From: Sphingomonas sanguinis
GTDB taxonomy: Bacteria; Pseudomonadota; Alphaproteobacteria; Sphingomonadales; Sphingomonadaceae
Direction: 5' to 3'
NCBI RefSeq assembly: GCF_019297835.1
Contig: NZ_CP079203.1
Coordinates: forward strand, 186,001-250,000
DNA length: 64,000 nt
Shown here: piece after piece, positions 35,878 to 45,150 of the stretch
How positions within the stretch are numbered: the stretch's first letter is position 1
Layout: each line of letters opens with the position of its first letter
The notes under the pieces: model-generated
What the model saw: the letters and a program-made list of their open reading frames with translations, nothing else
What the model was told of the DNA's origin: nothing
Databases searched by the model: none
Program-made: the position numbers and the translations under genes

Positions 35878-38814
35878 TCAGCGCGTGAAGCGCAGCCCGA
35901 CGAAGAAGGTCCGGCCGATCACGTCGTAGACGCCCGCCTGATAGCTCAGCTCGAAATTGGCACCGCCCGCTTCGGCACCTGGAATGCGCGGAGGCTTGCG
36001 GTCGAAGGCGTTGTTGAGGCCGCCCGACAGCTCGATATTCTTGTTCAGGCGCACCCAGCCGAAGAAGTCGTTGTAGAAGACGTTCGGCGTGAAGACCGGA
36101 TCATATTTGGCCGAGGTGATCGTGCTCGCGGCCTTCATCGGCGAGAAGTGGCGCAGCGTCCAGGTCGTGCCCCAGTTCTCCTGCGTATAGGTGGTGCGGA
36201 TCACGCCCTTCCAGGTCGGGCTACCGAACACGCCGCGATATTCGGTGACGGTGTTCGGGTCGCTCGGGTCCAGCGTATAGCGGCGGTTGAGCAACCGGGT
36301 GTAGTTGGCGTTGATCGACAGGTTGCCAGCCCCCGCGCCGAAGCCCAGCCGTTCCAGATCGGTGGCGTAGTTCAGCCCGAAGTCCAGGCCGCGCGTCAGA
36401 TACTGCGCCAGATTCAGCTTCTGGGTGACGACCGACTTGATGTTGTTGCCCGCATCGCGCGTGACCAGCGAGCAGAAGACGTTGCTCAGGCTCGGCTGGT
36501 CGACGCATTTGTCGATGAGGGTCTGCGCACCGAAGGCGTCGATCGCGTTGCGCAGATCGATATCGTAATAATCGACCGTCAGCGACAGGCCGTGGATGAA
36601 GCGCGGCTGGAGCACCGCACCCACCGTCAGCGTCCGCGCGGTTTCCGGCTTCAGCGCCAGATTGCCCTTCGAGATGATGTCGCGGTAGATCCAGTAGTTG
36701 CTCAGGTCGGTCGGCTTGATCGCTGCGCAATTGGCCGCGGTATATTGCGTCCGGGTGATGCGGTTGGCCAGGTTATAGGCGTTGCAAGGGTCCGTGACCC
36801 ACATGCCGCCGACGCTGCTCGCGGTGAACAGCTCGCCTATATTGGGGGCGCGCACCGCCTGGCCATAGGTGGCGCGGAAGCGGATGTCGCGGATCGGCGC
36901 CCATTCGCCGCCCAGCTTCCAGGTCGTGGTGCGGCCCGCCGTGCTATAGTCCGACAGGCGTACCGCGCCGTCGACCGACAGGCTGTCGAAGAACGGGGTG
37001 GCGCGCAGGATCGGCGCATGGAGTTCGCCATAGGCTTCCTTGACGCTGTAATTGCCGACCAGCGGCATCTGCGTCACGCCCAGCGTCGGGTCGTAGCGCG
37101 GGCTGTCGGCGTTATACTCCGCCGCGACGCCGATATCGTTGCGCTCCTTGCGATATTCGGCGCCGATCACCGCCTGCACCGGGCCACCCGGCAGGTCGAA
37201 CAACCCGCCCGAGATATAGCCGGAGGCGACCTGCTGGGTCATGACCGACTTCGCCCAGCTCGACGTGTACTGGATATAGTTGATCATCGGCTGGGTCAGC
37301 GTGACGAACGGATTGATCGGCACGCAGCCGTCGCCGGGGCTGGTCAGCGTGCTGCGGCAGACCGGGTTGCCGGCCGCGTCGGTCGTCGAGTCGAGCCCCT
37401 GATACCAGCGGGCATAGGAGGTCGCGTTGAAGTCGCGCACCTGCTGTTCGGACCGGCCGTAAGAGTAATAGGCGGTGTAGTTCCAGTTGTGCGCCAGCAG
37501 GCGGAAATCGCCCTCGGCTCCGGCGACGGCCTGCACCATCTTGCGGCGATACTGGGTTTCGGGCGTGCCGACCTCCATGACGCGGCGCGCGAAGTTGACG
37601 CCGCCCGCGGGGATCGTGCCGCCGGCCGCCGCGACCATCTGCGAGGTGATATAGGGGCTGTCGGCGGGAACCGCGTCATAACCGAAGGCGGTCAGCGGGG
37701 CATAGGCGGCGGTCGAGAAGTTGCGCGAGAAGCTGACATTGCCGAACAGCTTGAACGCCTCGCTGAAGTCGTAATGGCTGGCGAGGCGGGTGGAGAAACG
37801 CTCGGACGGGACCGAGAGCAGCCAGCCGTCATAGCGGCCATGATATTCGCTGCCGTCCCCGGCCAGCAACGTGCCCAGCGCTTCGCTGGTATTGGCCATG
37901 TTGACCGGTTGCGGATTGAGGAACCCTTGTGGTCCCAGATTTGGCGCGCGCAACGTACCGTTTGCGGCGACGGCATAGAGCTGCTTGTTCAGGATCAGCT
38001 GCGCCGAGTTGGAAGAGTAGATGTTGAAGTTGCCGTCATAGATGGTGTTCTTCGACGCGGTCTTGGTCTTGCCGTAATAGGGATAGCCCTGTGCCGTCCA
38101 GGGTCGGTCCGCGCCGCTGATCCCCTCGGGCTGATTGTCGTAGAAGGTGTAGAAGGTGACGTTACCACGATTGTCGGCGAAATTGGTGCCCGCCAGCAGA
38201 TCGAACCCGTACTGGTTCATATCGTTGCGGGTCGACGCATTGTAGCGGACGTTCGATTCCAGCCCCTGATAATTCTTCTTCAGGATGAAGTTGGCGACGC
38301 CCGCCACCGCATCCGCGCCGTACAGCGCCGAGGCGCCGCCGGTCACGACCTCGACCCGCTCGACCAGGCTGGAGGGGATGTTGCTGAGATCGACCGCCGA
38401 GGTGCCGGGGATGGCGGGCACCTGGCGATGGCCGTCGACCAGCACCAGCGTCCGCTGCGTTCCCATGCCCCGCAGATCGAGCGCGTTGATGCCGGCATTG
38501 CCCGCCAGATTGCTGGTCTGGTTGGTCTGGGTGATGGCCAGCGCCGGGAGCTGGTTCACGACATCGGTGATCTGCTGCGATCCCACCGACCGGATTTCGG
38601 CGGCCGTGACCACCGCGACGGGAGCGGGGCTGTCCTTGGCGTCGCGACGAATGCGCGAACCCGTGACCAGCACGTCGCCACTGCCATCGCCATTATCGCT
38701 CTGCGTCTGTGCATCGTCCGTCGAACGCGTCGTCGTCTGTGCGCACAATTGCTGTGCGAAACACGCGCAACCCAGCATCAACGCCGTGCGAATCGCCTTT
38801 TTCCGATCGATCAT
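35878..38814 (-). CDS. TonB-dependent outer-membrane receptor (978 aa)
   Basis: 978 aa. Signal peptide MIDRKKAIRTALMLGCACFA and onward ends near residue 26, then a TonB-box-like GDVLVTGSRIRRDAKDSPAP. The plug contains ALDLRGMGTQRTLVLVDGHR and PSSLVERVEVVTGGASALYG, the class frequent in sphingomonads for peptides or oligosaccharides. The barrel ends in FFVGLRFTR. ATG 38814 has AGGGGGC upstream; the frame is open 60 bases further but without signal-peptide character. It is divergent from a DPP4-like peptidase across 96 bp, which suggests peptide uptake. A palindrome around GTATAC lies in the shared promoter region. Confidence 0.92.
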   Translation of the reverse strand: MIDRKKAIRTALMLGCACFAQQLCAQTTTRSTDDAQTQSDNGDGSGDVLVTGSRIRRDAKDSPAPVAVVTAAEIRSVGSQQITDVVNQLPALAITQTNQTSNLAGNAGINALDLRGMGTQRTLVLVDGHRQVPAIPGTSAVDLSNIPSSLVERVEVVTGGASALYGADAVAGVANFILKKNYQGLESNVRYNASTRNDMNQYGFDLLAGTNFADNRGNVTFYTFYDNQPEGISGADRPWTAQGYPYYGKTKTASKNTIYDGNFNIYSSNSAQLILNKQLYAVAANGTLRAPNLGPQGFLNPQPVNMANTSEALGTLLAGDGSEYHGRYDGWLLSVPSERFSTRLASHYDFSEAFKLFGNVSFSRNFSTAAYAPLTAFGYDAVPADSPYITSQMVAAAGGTIPAGGVNFARRVMEVGTPETQYRRKMVQAVAGAEGDFRLLAHNWNYTAYYSYGRSEQQVRDFNATSYARWYQGLDSTTDAAGNPVCRSTLTSPGDGCVPINPFVTLTQPMINYIQYTSSWAKSVMTQQVASGYISGGLFDLPGGPVQAVIGAEYRKERNDIGVAAEYNADSPRYDPTLGVTQMPLVGNYSVKEAYGELHAPILRATPFFDSLSVDGAVRLSDYSTAGRTTTWKLGGEWAPIRDIRFRATYGQAVRAPNIGELFTASSVGGMWVTDPCNAYNLANRITRTQYTAANCAAIKPTDLSNYWIYRDIISKGNLALKPETARTLTVGAVLQPRFIHGLSLTVDYYDIDLRNAIDAFGAQTLIDKCVDQPSLSNVFCSLVTRDAGNNIKSVVTQKLNLAQYLTRGLDFGLNYATDLERLGFGAGAGNLSINANYTRLLNRRYTLDPSDPNTVTEYRGVFGSPTWKGVIRTTYTQENWGTTWTLRHFSPMKAASTITSAKYDPVFTPNVFYNDFFGWVRLNKNIELSGGLNNAFDRKPPRIPGAEAGGANFELSYQAGVYDVIGRTFFVGLRFTR

Positions 38815-38836
38815 GTCGCTTGCCCCCTGCTGATGT

Positions 38837-38852
38837 ATTTCGTATACAGAAT
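38837..38852. promoter_or_regulatory. Palindromic candidate operator between TonB receptor and S9 peptidase genes
   Basis: ATTTCGTATACAGAAT is an imperfect 16-bp palindrome centred on GTATAC. It lies 23-38 bp upstream of the receptor start and 59-74 bp upstream of the peptidase start. Even-length palindromes with a GTATAC core are used by some GntR-family regulators (hexuronate ExuR/UxuR type, from memory). No GntR gene is in the window. Confidence 0.4.
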
Positions 38853-38910
38853 ATAGTCGTCGACGGGGTGTCAAGTGACGTACTGTTCAAAAAGGGGCTG
38901 TGTTACGTTT

Positions 38911-41277
38911 ATGCCACAGTGGAAAGCCGGACTGGGTTCGTACGCGCTCCGCCTCTCCCTGGCGCTGTCGCTCACCTTGCCGGTCGGGCCTGCATGGTCG
39001 CACGGCAGGCCAACGGGCGGTGCCGCCGCGACCTCTCCGGCCGTCCCCATAGCCGAGCGCTATGCCCGTGCGGACCGGCTGCTCTGGCCGCAATTGTCGA
39101 CCCTGCTCGCCAATGCCTCGCTGCGCGCCGTGTTCACGGAGTGGGACAAGGGGCTGCTCTACCGGACCGGTATCCAGGGCCACCGGATGCTGCGCTATCT
39201 CGACCTGGGAAGCCAGGCCGGGCGCGAGATCGTGGACGAGGCGCGGCTGGCGACGTTGCTGGCCGCGAAGATCGGCAAGCCCGTCGACCCGCTATCGCTG
39301 GCGGTCGAGCAACCCGCCTTCGATCCGGCTACGGGCGTCTTCAGCTTCACCGAAATGGATCGCCGCTGGACGCTGGCGGCGGATGGAACGCTGACCGAAG
39401 CCGCCAAGGGGCCGCCGGACGGGGAGGGCGTCGTCTCGCCCGATGGCCGGTTCGAGGTCGTCGCCCATGGCTATGACCTTTATGCGCGGGAGCGAAAGTC
39501 GGGGCGCGAGGTGCGGTTGACCAGCGACGGCACCCGCGACCAGCCCTATGGACGCGGTATCGCGCTGCTGCCTGATATATTGAAGGCGGGCACCGAGGAG
39601 CCGCCCATGCCCGTCTCCGTCAAATGGTCGCCCGACAGCCGCCGGATCGCAACATGGCGGCTGGACACGCGTGACGTGCCGCGCCTGTCGATCACCCAGG
39701 CCAATCCGCCGGGCAGCCTCTATCCGCGTTCCTTCCAATATATCTATCCGCTGGCGGGCGGGGCGAAGCTGCCCCAGGCGCAGCAACTGGTGATCGATGT
39801 CGAGCAGGCGGTGCGCCATCGCCGTGCCAAGCCGGTGATGCTCGATATCCCGTCAGAGGCGATCCTCTATCCGCAGGACCCCGATTTCTATTGGGAGGGG
39901 GATCATGTCCGGTCGGTCTGGACCCAGCGCGGCTATGGCGAACTGCGCGTCTACAATGCCGATCCGGTCACGGGTGCGGCGAAAGTGGTCGCGCGGGAGA
40001 AGGGCGATCCGCTGGTCTTCGTGACCTCCAGCTTCTTCCGGGCGGCGCCCGCGCTCGGCGGCGAACTGGACGTGTCCGAGCGCAGCGGCTGGGCGCAGCT
40101 TTACCTCGTCCGCCCCGACGCGCCGGATCAGGGCTATCCGCTCACCCGTGGCGCGTGGGAAGTGACGAGCGTCGAGCATGTCGATGCTCCCTCGCGGACG
40201 ATCCTGCTGACCGGTGTCGGGCGAGAGGCGGACCGGGACCGTTATTACCGTGCGCTCTACCGCGTGACGATGGACGGCGCGGCCCCCCGGCTGCTGACGC
40301 CCGAGCCTCTCGATCATGAGGTCACGGTGTCCGACGATGGCCGCTGGTTCGTCGATGCGATGTCCAGCCCGACCCAACCGACCCGCACCGTCCTGCGCGA
40401 TGCCGCCGATGGCCGGATCGTCGCGGAACTGGGCAAGGCGGACGACGGCGCGCTGCGGGCGATCGGCTATCAGGCCCCCGAACCTTTCTACGGCGTCGCG
40501 GCCGATGGCGTCACGCCGCTACGCGCCATGATCTACCGCCCGATCGGCTTCGACCCAACCCGGCGCTATCCGGTGATCGACAATGTCTATACCGGCCCGA
40601 CGACGACCCAGGTCCCGGTCGGCTGGCGCGACACGATCTCCGCCAGTTCGTCCAGCGTGGCGCAGATCGGGGCGGTGGTCGTCATGATCGACGGGCGCGG
40701 CACCTCCCGCCGGGGCAAGGCGTTTCGTGCGCCATCCTACCAGAATCTGGGCGAGGTCGGCCTGGACGATCATATCGCGATGATCCGCCAGATGGCGGCG
40801 CGCTACCACTCGATCGATGCCAGCCGGGTCGGCGTTTATGGCGGGTCGGCGGGTGGCTATGACGCGGCGCGCTTCATGTTGCGGCGGCCGGAATTCTTCA
40901 AGGTCGGGCTGGCCTGGTCGGGCAATCACGACCTGCGGCTGGACAAGGCATGGTGGCCGGAGGCGTCGATGGGCAATGCCGACGCGGCAACCTGGGAACG
41001 CAATTCCAACATGGCGGTGGCGGGGCAGTTGCGGGGCAAGCTGCTGCTGGTTCACGGCGATATCGATGACAATGTGCCGGTGACCGAAAGCCTGAGGCTG
41101 GCCAAGGCGATCATCGATGCGGGCCGTGACGTGGATCTGGTGATCCTGCCCAACACGCGCCATTCGGTCTATCAGCCCTTTTTCTGGCGCAAGTTCCGCG
41201 ACTATTTCACCCGCAACCTGCTGGACGAAAACCCGCCCCAGACCCCGGTCCTGGCGCCCGGCGCGGCCCGGCACTGA
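38911..41277 (+). CDS. S9-family (DPP4-like) serine peptidase, exported
   Basis: 788 aa. A signal peptide (ALRLSLALSLTLPVGPAWSH) leads to an N-terminal beta-propeller domain (about 90-520, with VKWSPDSRRIATWRLD) and a C-terminal alpha/beta-hydrolase domain. The catalytic triad is visible as Ser646 in YGGSAGGYDA, Asp720 in HGDIDDNVP and His751 in LPNTRHSVY. It should remove dipeptides or cut short peptides in the periplasm. The divergent partner is a TonB receptor, consistent with import followed by hydrolysis. I chose ATG 38911 since the signal peptide begins there; an in-frame GTG lies at 38875. A two-way terminator follows. Confidence 0.92.
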   Translation: MPQWKAGLGSYALRLSLALSLTLPVGPAWSHGRPTGGAAATSPAVPIAERYARADRLLWPQLSTLLANASLRAVFTEWDKGLLYRTGIQGHRMLRYLDLGSQAGREIVDEARLATLLAAKIGKPVDPLSLAVEQPAFDPATGVFSFTEMDRRWTLAADGTLTEAAKGPPDGEGVVSPDGRFEVVAHGYDLYARERKSGREVRLTSDGTRDQPYGRGIALLPDILKAGTEEPPMPVSVKWSPDSRRIATWRLDTRDVPRLSITQANPPGSLYPRSFQYIYPLAGGAKLPQAQQLVIDVEQAVRHRRAKPVMLDIPSEAILYPQDPDFYWEGDHVRSVWTQRGYGELRVYNADPVTGAAKVVAREKGDPLVFVTSSFFRAAPALGGELDVSERSGWAQLYLVRPDAPDQGYPLTRGAWEVTSVEHVDAPSRTILLTGVGREADRDRYYRALYRVTMDGAAPRLLTPEPLDHEVTVSDDGRWFVDAMSSPTQPTRTVLRDAADGRIVAELGKADDGALRAIGYQAPEPFYGVAADGVTPLRAMIYRPIGFDPTRRYPVIDNVYTGPTTTQVPVGWRDTISASSSSVAQIGAVVVMIDGRGTSRRGKAFRAPSYQNLGEVGLDDHIAMIRQMAARYHSIDASRVGVYGGSAGGYDAARFMLRRPEFFKVGLAWSGNHDLRLDKAWWPEASMGNADAATWERNSNMAVAGQLRGKLLLVHGDIDDNVPVTESLRLAKAIIDAGRDVDLVILPNTRHSVYQPFFWRKFRDYFTRNLLDENPPQTPVLAPGAARH

Positions 41278-41286
41278 GGGCGGGAA

Positions 41287-41314
41287 TGCCGGGACGCCGT
41301 TCGACGTCCCGGCA
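41287..41314. terminator. Bidirectional hairpin terminator between S9 peptidase and TonB receptor genes
   Basis: TGCCGGGACG (41287-41296) and CGTCCCGGCA (41305-41314) form a perfect 10-bp stem with an 8-base loop between the convergent stops at 41277 and 41323. Confidence 0.75.
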
Positions 41315-41322
41315 CCCTGGGA

Positions 41323-43716
41323 TCAGAACCCGCCCGACAGGGTGAAGAATGCCATGCGGGGAGGCTGCGCATAGCTGTTATAGGTGCGGGCGGCCGCCCC
41401 GACGACCAGCTCATAGATGCCGCGACGATTGGTTAGGTTGGTGATGTTGACCGACAGCCGCGTGTTGCGCAGCCCAAGCCCCAGACCCTCCGGCAGCGCA
41501 TAGCTGGCCTGCAGGCCCAGCAGGAAGCGGCCCGGCACCGACTGGTCGTTGGTATAGGTGGCGAACCGCCGCCCGACATAGTCGCCGATCGCCTGAACCT
41601 CGAACGGTCCGGAGTTCGCCGTGACGACCGTCTTGTTCAGCCAGCGGGCGACGTTCGGCACGTCTTTCCCGGCCGTCGCGATGACGGTCGTCCCACTGGT
41701 ATAATTGTCGTCATAGCGCGAGCGGTTGTAGGACAGCGCGTTATAGACGGACAGGCCGCTCCCGAAGCGGAACGTGACCGCGCCGTCGACGCCGTTGGTC
41801 TTCACCCCGCCGACATTCTGCAGGATCGAGACGCCGCCGATGACCGATGCGATGACCGGCGTCGCGCTGATCTGAAGCAGTCGGTTGCTGAAATCGACAT
41901 GATAGGCGCTGATCTGGCCTTCGATCGCGGTCAGCGGACCGGCATTCACATTATGACGCGAGCGGACGCCCGCCTCATAGGTCCATGAGCTTTCGGGCTG
42001 CGTGTTCGCCTTGATCTGGTCGAAGGCCTGCTGGCTGCCGACATTGTAGGGCGAGAGGCCAGCGGCGACAGATGCCTGGAACTGCCGCACATTCTTCTGG
42101 ATATGGCCGAACAGCTGGTCGTTGGGCGTCACGTCCCAGACCGCGCCGATCGCCGGCAGGAACCATTTGCGCGTATTCAGCCGCCCTTCCGGGAAGCCGG
42201 TGGACGAGCCGGGCAGGGCACCGGGCAGCGGCTGGACGGGAATGCGGCCGTCGGCGAATTGCAGGCTCGACTTGAAGCCGCCCTCCAGGGTCAGCGTGTC
42301 GGTCAGGTGCCAGCGATCCTGAACATGGAACTGGATCAGGTCATAGGTCGTGACCGCGGCATATTGCGTCAGGCGCAAAAGACTGGGGTCGGCATTTTCA
42401 TAGGGCGAGGGCGGCTGGTCGCGCGGCACGGCGTACCAGCGGCGGAAGATAGTGTTGCGATTATGCTCATACCATCCGCCCAGGCCGATCTCATGCGCGC
42501 CCGCCTCGATCGCGAGCGAAGCGAGGGCACCGGCGCGGGAAATGCCATATTCGGTCGTGCGCAGGGCATAGCCCGAATTGCCGAAGACCTGCTTGAGGTT
42601 CTGGCCCGGATAATAGGTGCGGAACAGGTTGGGCAACCCCGCCGCCGCGATCGGTCCGACGATCTGACCCTGGCCATCGTCATGATGGTAATAGGGCTGA
42701 ATCGACAGGGTGACATTGCTCGCCAGCTTCTGTTCGATCTTCAGATAGGCCAGATAGTCGGTGCGCTGCGCATCGCCATAATAGTTCGTGTAATTGTTCG
42801 GGTTGTTCGACGGCGGAGCACCGTTCGCGTCGACATAGTTCAACGCCGCGTTCCAGTCGGGAAACAGCACCGTCCGGTAATAAGGCTCCAGCCCGCCCGC
42901 GTTGCGCGCGACCGAATCCTGGTTCGGCTCGTCCTTCTGGCTATAGGCGAAATAGGCGGTCAACCGCGTGGTGGGGGAGGCGTGCACGAACTTCGCATTC
43001 GCCTGCCACCCCTTTTGGCGGGCATCGAACTCCCAAGCGCGGGCATTCTGGCGCACGCCGGAGACATAGAGGCTGTTGTCGCCACCGAGACCCGAGAAGG
43101 TGCCGCTGTCGAGCCGCAGATAGCTTCGGCTTGCGTCATAGCTGCCGAATGTCTGGCCGAACCGGACGCCCGCCGTTGCAGCCGGATCGCTGGTATAGGT
43201 TTCCAGGCCGCCGCCCAGATTGCTGGCCGATGCGGTGGCGAGGTCGGCCGCGCCCGCCGTCAGACGCACCCGCGAGACATTCTCGCTGATGACCGCGCGC
43301 TGCGGCGACAAGCTGTTGAAATTGCCATAGGACTGGTCGCCCAGCGGAACGCCGTCGAGCGTGAAGCCCAGCTGGTTCTGATTGAAGCCATGGACGAACA
43401 GCGCGATATTCTGTTCGTTATTGCCCCAGGGATCGGCGGTTTCGAACTGCACGCCGGGCAGCGTCTGAATGGCCTTCACGGGATTGACGCCCGGCAGGAC
43501 CTTCTGGATTTCGGCGGCCTCCAGCACCACGGCGGACCGGGTGGTCCGCTTGCCGGTTACGACGATCCCGTCATTCGACGCCGCCTCGGTCGTGCCGTCA
43601 TCCGGAGGTGTGGCGACCTGCTGCGCCATGGCCTGCGACGACCAGGCGAAAGCGGAAAGGGACGCGGCGATGCACAGCGAGGCACGATGCCACGCGACGA
43701 TTTTTGACGATCTCAT
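41323..43716 (-). CDS. TonB-dependent outer-membrane receptor (797 aa)
   Basis: 797 aa. The signal peptide ends near residue 31 (SSQAMAQ) and a TonB-box-like DGIVVTGKRTTRSAVV follows. The plug differs from the other receptors here: IQKVLPGVNPVKAIQTLPGV, NEQNIALFVHGFNQNQLGF, TLDGVPLGDQSYGNF and ISENVSRVRLTAGAADLATA. The barrel closes with RMAFFTLSGGF. It looks like a distinct TonB-receptor subfamily, with no neighbouring enzyme that reveals the ligand. It is convergent with the S9 peptidase and follows the VOC gene on the same strand after 94 bp. Confidence 0.9.
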   Translation of the reverse strand: MRSSKIVAWHRASLCIAASLSAFAWSSQAMAQQVATPPDDGTTEAASNDGIVVTGKRTTRSAVVLEAAEIQKVLPGVNPVKAIQTLPGVQFETADPWGNNEQNIALFVHGFNQNQLGFTLDGVPLGDQSYGNFNSLSPQRAVISENVSRVRLTAGAADLATASASNLGGGLETYTSDPAATAGVRFGQTFGSYDASRSYLRLDSGTFSGLGGDNSLYVSGVRQNARAWEFDARQKGWQANAKFVHASPTTRLTAYFAYSQKDEPNQDSVARNAGGLEPYYRTVLFPDWNAALNYVDANGAPPSNNPNNYTNYYGDAQRTDYLAYLKIEQKLASNVTLSIQPYYHHDDGQGQIVGPIAAAGLPNLFRTYYPGQNLKQVFGNSGYALRTTEYGISRAGALASLAIEAGAHEIGLGGWYEHNRNTIFRRWYAVPRDQPPSPYENADPSLLRLTQYAAVTTYDLIQFHVQDRWHLTDTLTLEGGFKSSLQFADGRIPVQPLPGALPGSSTGFPEGRLNTRKWFLPAIGAVWDVTPNDQLFGHIQKNVRQFQASVAAGLSPYNVGSQQAFDQIKANTQPESSWTYEAGVRSRHNVNAGPLTAIEGQISAYHVDFSNRLLQISATPVIASVIGGVSILQNVGGVKTNGVDGAVTFRFGSGLSVYNALSYNRSRYDDNYTSGTTVIATAGKDVPNVARWLNKTVVTANSGPFEVQAIGDYVGRRFATYTNDQSVPGRFLLGLQASYALPEGLGLGLRNTRLSVNITNLTNRRGIYELVVGAAARTYNSYAQPPRMAFFTLSGGF

Positions 43717-43810
43717 GGGTTCCTCGGTGCCAGCTATCTTGCGGCTGGCGGTCCTCTAGAACCGGTATGTGACACTTCGATGCGAAATCGATTGCAGGTA
43801 TAATGCGGTG

Positions 43811-44233
43811 TCAGGCTCCGTCGGGCGGCCCGCCATCGACGGCGGCGGGGGCCATCCAGAACGGCCCGAAGCCGTGACCGTCGAGGTCCTGAAAGGCGCG
43901 GCTGTACATGAAGCCCATATCCTGCGGTTCGTGCAATTCGCTTCCGCCCGCCTCGACTGCCGCCTGCGTGATCGCATCGACCTCCTCGCGGCTGTCGAAC
44001 GATAGCGCATAATGGCCGGTGGTGCTGGTCGCGGCATCGACGATCGTCTTGTCGGTGAAGGTCGCGAAGAACGGCTTGGCGAGCAGCATGACATAGATCG
44101 CGTCCGACCAGATCATCGCCGCGCCCTGCTCGTTGCTGAACTGCGCGTTCTTCCGAAAGCCGATGGCTTCGTAAAAGGCGGTCGAGGCCGCGACGTCTGC
44201 GACCGGCAGGTTGACGAAAATCATCTTGGGCAT
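43811..44233 (-). CDS. VOC-family protein (glyoxalase/dioxygenase fold)
   Basis: 140 aa. It begins MPKMIFVNLPVADVAASTAF, with YEAIGFRKNAQFSNEQGAAM continuing the first module, and ends with QDLDGHGFGPFWMAP, the usual metal-binding end of the second module. Glu in SELHEPQDMG may be a ligand. The reaction is not known; proteins of this type are often annotated as lactoylglutathione-lyase-like. ATG 44233 is supported by AGGAGAG about nine bases upstream. It is divergent from the small Cys-rich secreted protein. Confidence 0.85.
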   Translation of the reverse strand: MPKMIFVNLPVADVAASTAFYEAIGFRKNAQFSNEQGAAMIWSDAIYVMLLAKPFFATFTDKTIVDAATSTTGHYALSFDSREEVDAITQAAVEAGGSELHEPQDMGFMYSRAFQDLDGHGFGPFWMAPAAVDGGPPDGA

Positions 44234-44414
44234 CGTGCGGCTCTCCTGTCCCGTGGCTACGCACGAGTCGTTCCGAGAGGATATGCGCACTTGCCGCCGC
44301 AACCAATCTTCCCGCTCGCAACGGACCAAAAGATGGGTTGCAGCGGACTTTTTCGGCCCATCATGCGTATCTGCACCGGCGTTTCTCGCACGATCCCCAT
44401 GAGGTGCAATCAGG

Positions 44415-44669
44415 ATGAACTACGCAATTCTTACCATAGCCGCGCTCCTGTCACCCCTGACCGGCGCCGCGGCCCAAGCCCAATCCGATCCGGGCAAGAA
44501 AGCCTGCGTCGCAGAGGCGAGGCGGCTTTGCCCGATGGAAATGAAGTCGATGAGCCGCAAGAAGGTCGAGGCCTGCATGATCCAGAAGATCGACCAGACC
44601 TCACCCAGCTGTCACGCCGCGATGCTGCGGATCAAGGCCGAGCGGGAGGCGGCATCGCCCCGGCGTTGA
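44415..44669 (+). CDS. Small secreted Cys-rich protein (cysteine-rich-repeat type)
   Basis: 84 aa. A signal peptide ends near AAAQAQ (residues 18-23), leaving about 60 residues with four Cys: KKACVAEARRLCPMEMK and KVEACMIQKIDQTSPSCHAA. The spacing of C-x7-C and C-x11-C resembles one unit of the Cys-rich repeat found in GLG1-like proteins, but function is unknown. The mature part is basic and probably forms two disulfides in the periplasm. GAGGTG at 44401-44406 is a possible ribosome site. The 3' end overlaps the convergent ICMT-type gene by 38 bp. Confidence 0.75.
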   Translation: MNYAILTIAALLSPLTGAAAQAQSDPGKKACVAEARRLCPMEMKSMSRKKVEACMIQKIDQTSPSCHAAMLRIKAEREAASPRR

Positions 44670-45150
44670 GGCCCAGCGCGCGGTTCTCCGCGCCGATCCG
44701 GACATACAGCATCGCCGCGTTCAGCACGGTGAACAGGGCGGCGATGCCGACCAGCCCGAAGGTGAGGGGCAGGACCGCGATCTCGGCGGTGACGACTGCG
44801 TAATTGGGGTGGCGAAGGAAGCGGAACGGCCCCCTGGCGACCAGCGAGGCACCGGGCAGGACAATGATCCGCGTCGTCCAGCGCGGCCCCAGCGTCGCCA
44901 GCACCCAGACCCGCATCCCCTGCAATACCGCGAAGACCAGCAGCAGCGGCCAGGACACCGCCCGGTCGCCGACGCTGAACCACAAAGCGAGCAGCCAGGC
45001 GCTGTGCATCGCCACCATCACCGGATAATGGCTCGCGCCATATTCGCGCGCACCCGCCGCCATCAGCCGCGCGGTGTTGCGCCGCGCGATGACCAACTCG
45101 CTCAGCCGCTGGAGCGTGACGAACGCCATGATCGCATAGGGAAGGTTCAT
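44632..45150 (-). CDS. Isoprenylcysteine carboxyl methyltransferase (ICMT)-family membrane methyltransferase
   Basis: 172 aa with four to five hydrophobic segments. The SAM-binding C-terminal part shows VARGPFRFLRHPNYAVVTAEI, the RHPxY core of the ICMT family, and GAENRALG near the end. Bacteria lack prenylated CaaX proteins as standard targets. In Bacillus, the ICMT-like BpsB O-methylates alkylpyrones made by the type III PKS BpsA. Here the ATG overlaps the stop of a type III PKS gene as ATGA, matching that pairing. The likely substrate is therefore an alkylpyrone or alkylresorcinol; this is inference from family knowledge and context. Confidence 0.88.
   Translation of the reverse strand: MNLPYAIMAFVTLQRLSELVIARRNTARLMAAGAREYGASHYPVMVAMHSAWLLALWFSVGDRAVSWPLLLVFAVLQGMRVWVLATLGPRWTTRIIVLPGASLVARGPFRFLRHPNYAVVTAEIAVLPLTFGLVGIAALFTVLNAAMLYVRIGAENRALGLNAGAMPPPARP

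Noticed and set aside
35821..38856. A 1011-codon plus-strand open frame opposite the 978-aa TonB receptor
   Set aside because: It is Arg/Val/Ile-rich with low-complexity runs and no domain, as expected for the antisense frame of a high-GC receptor gene.
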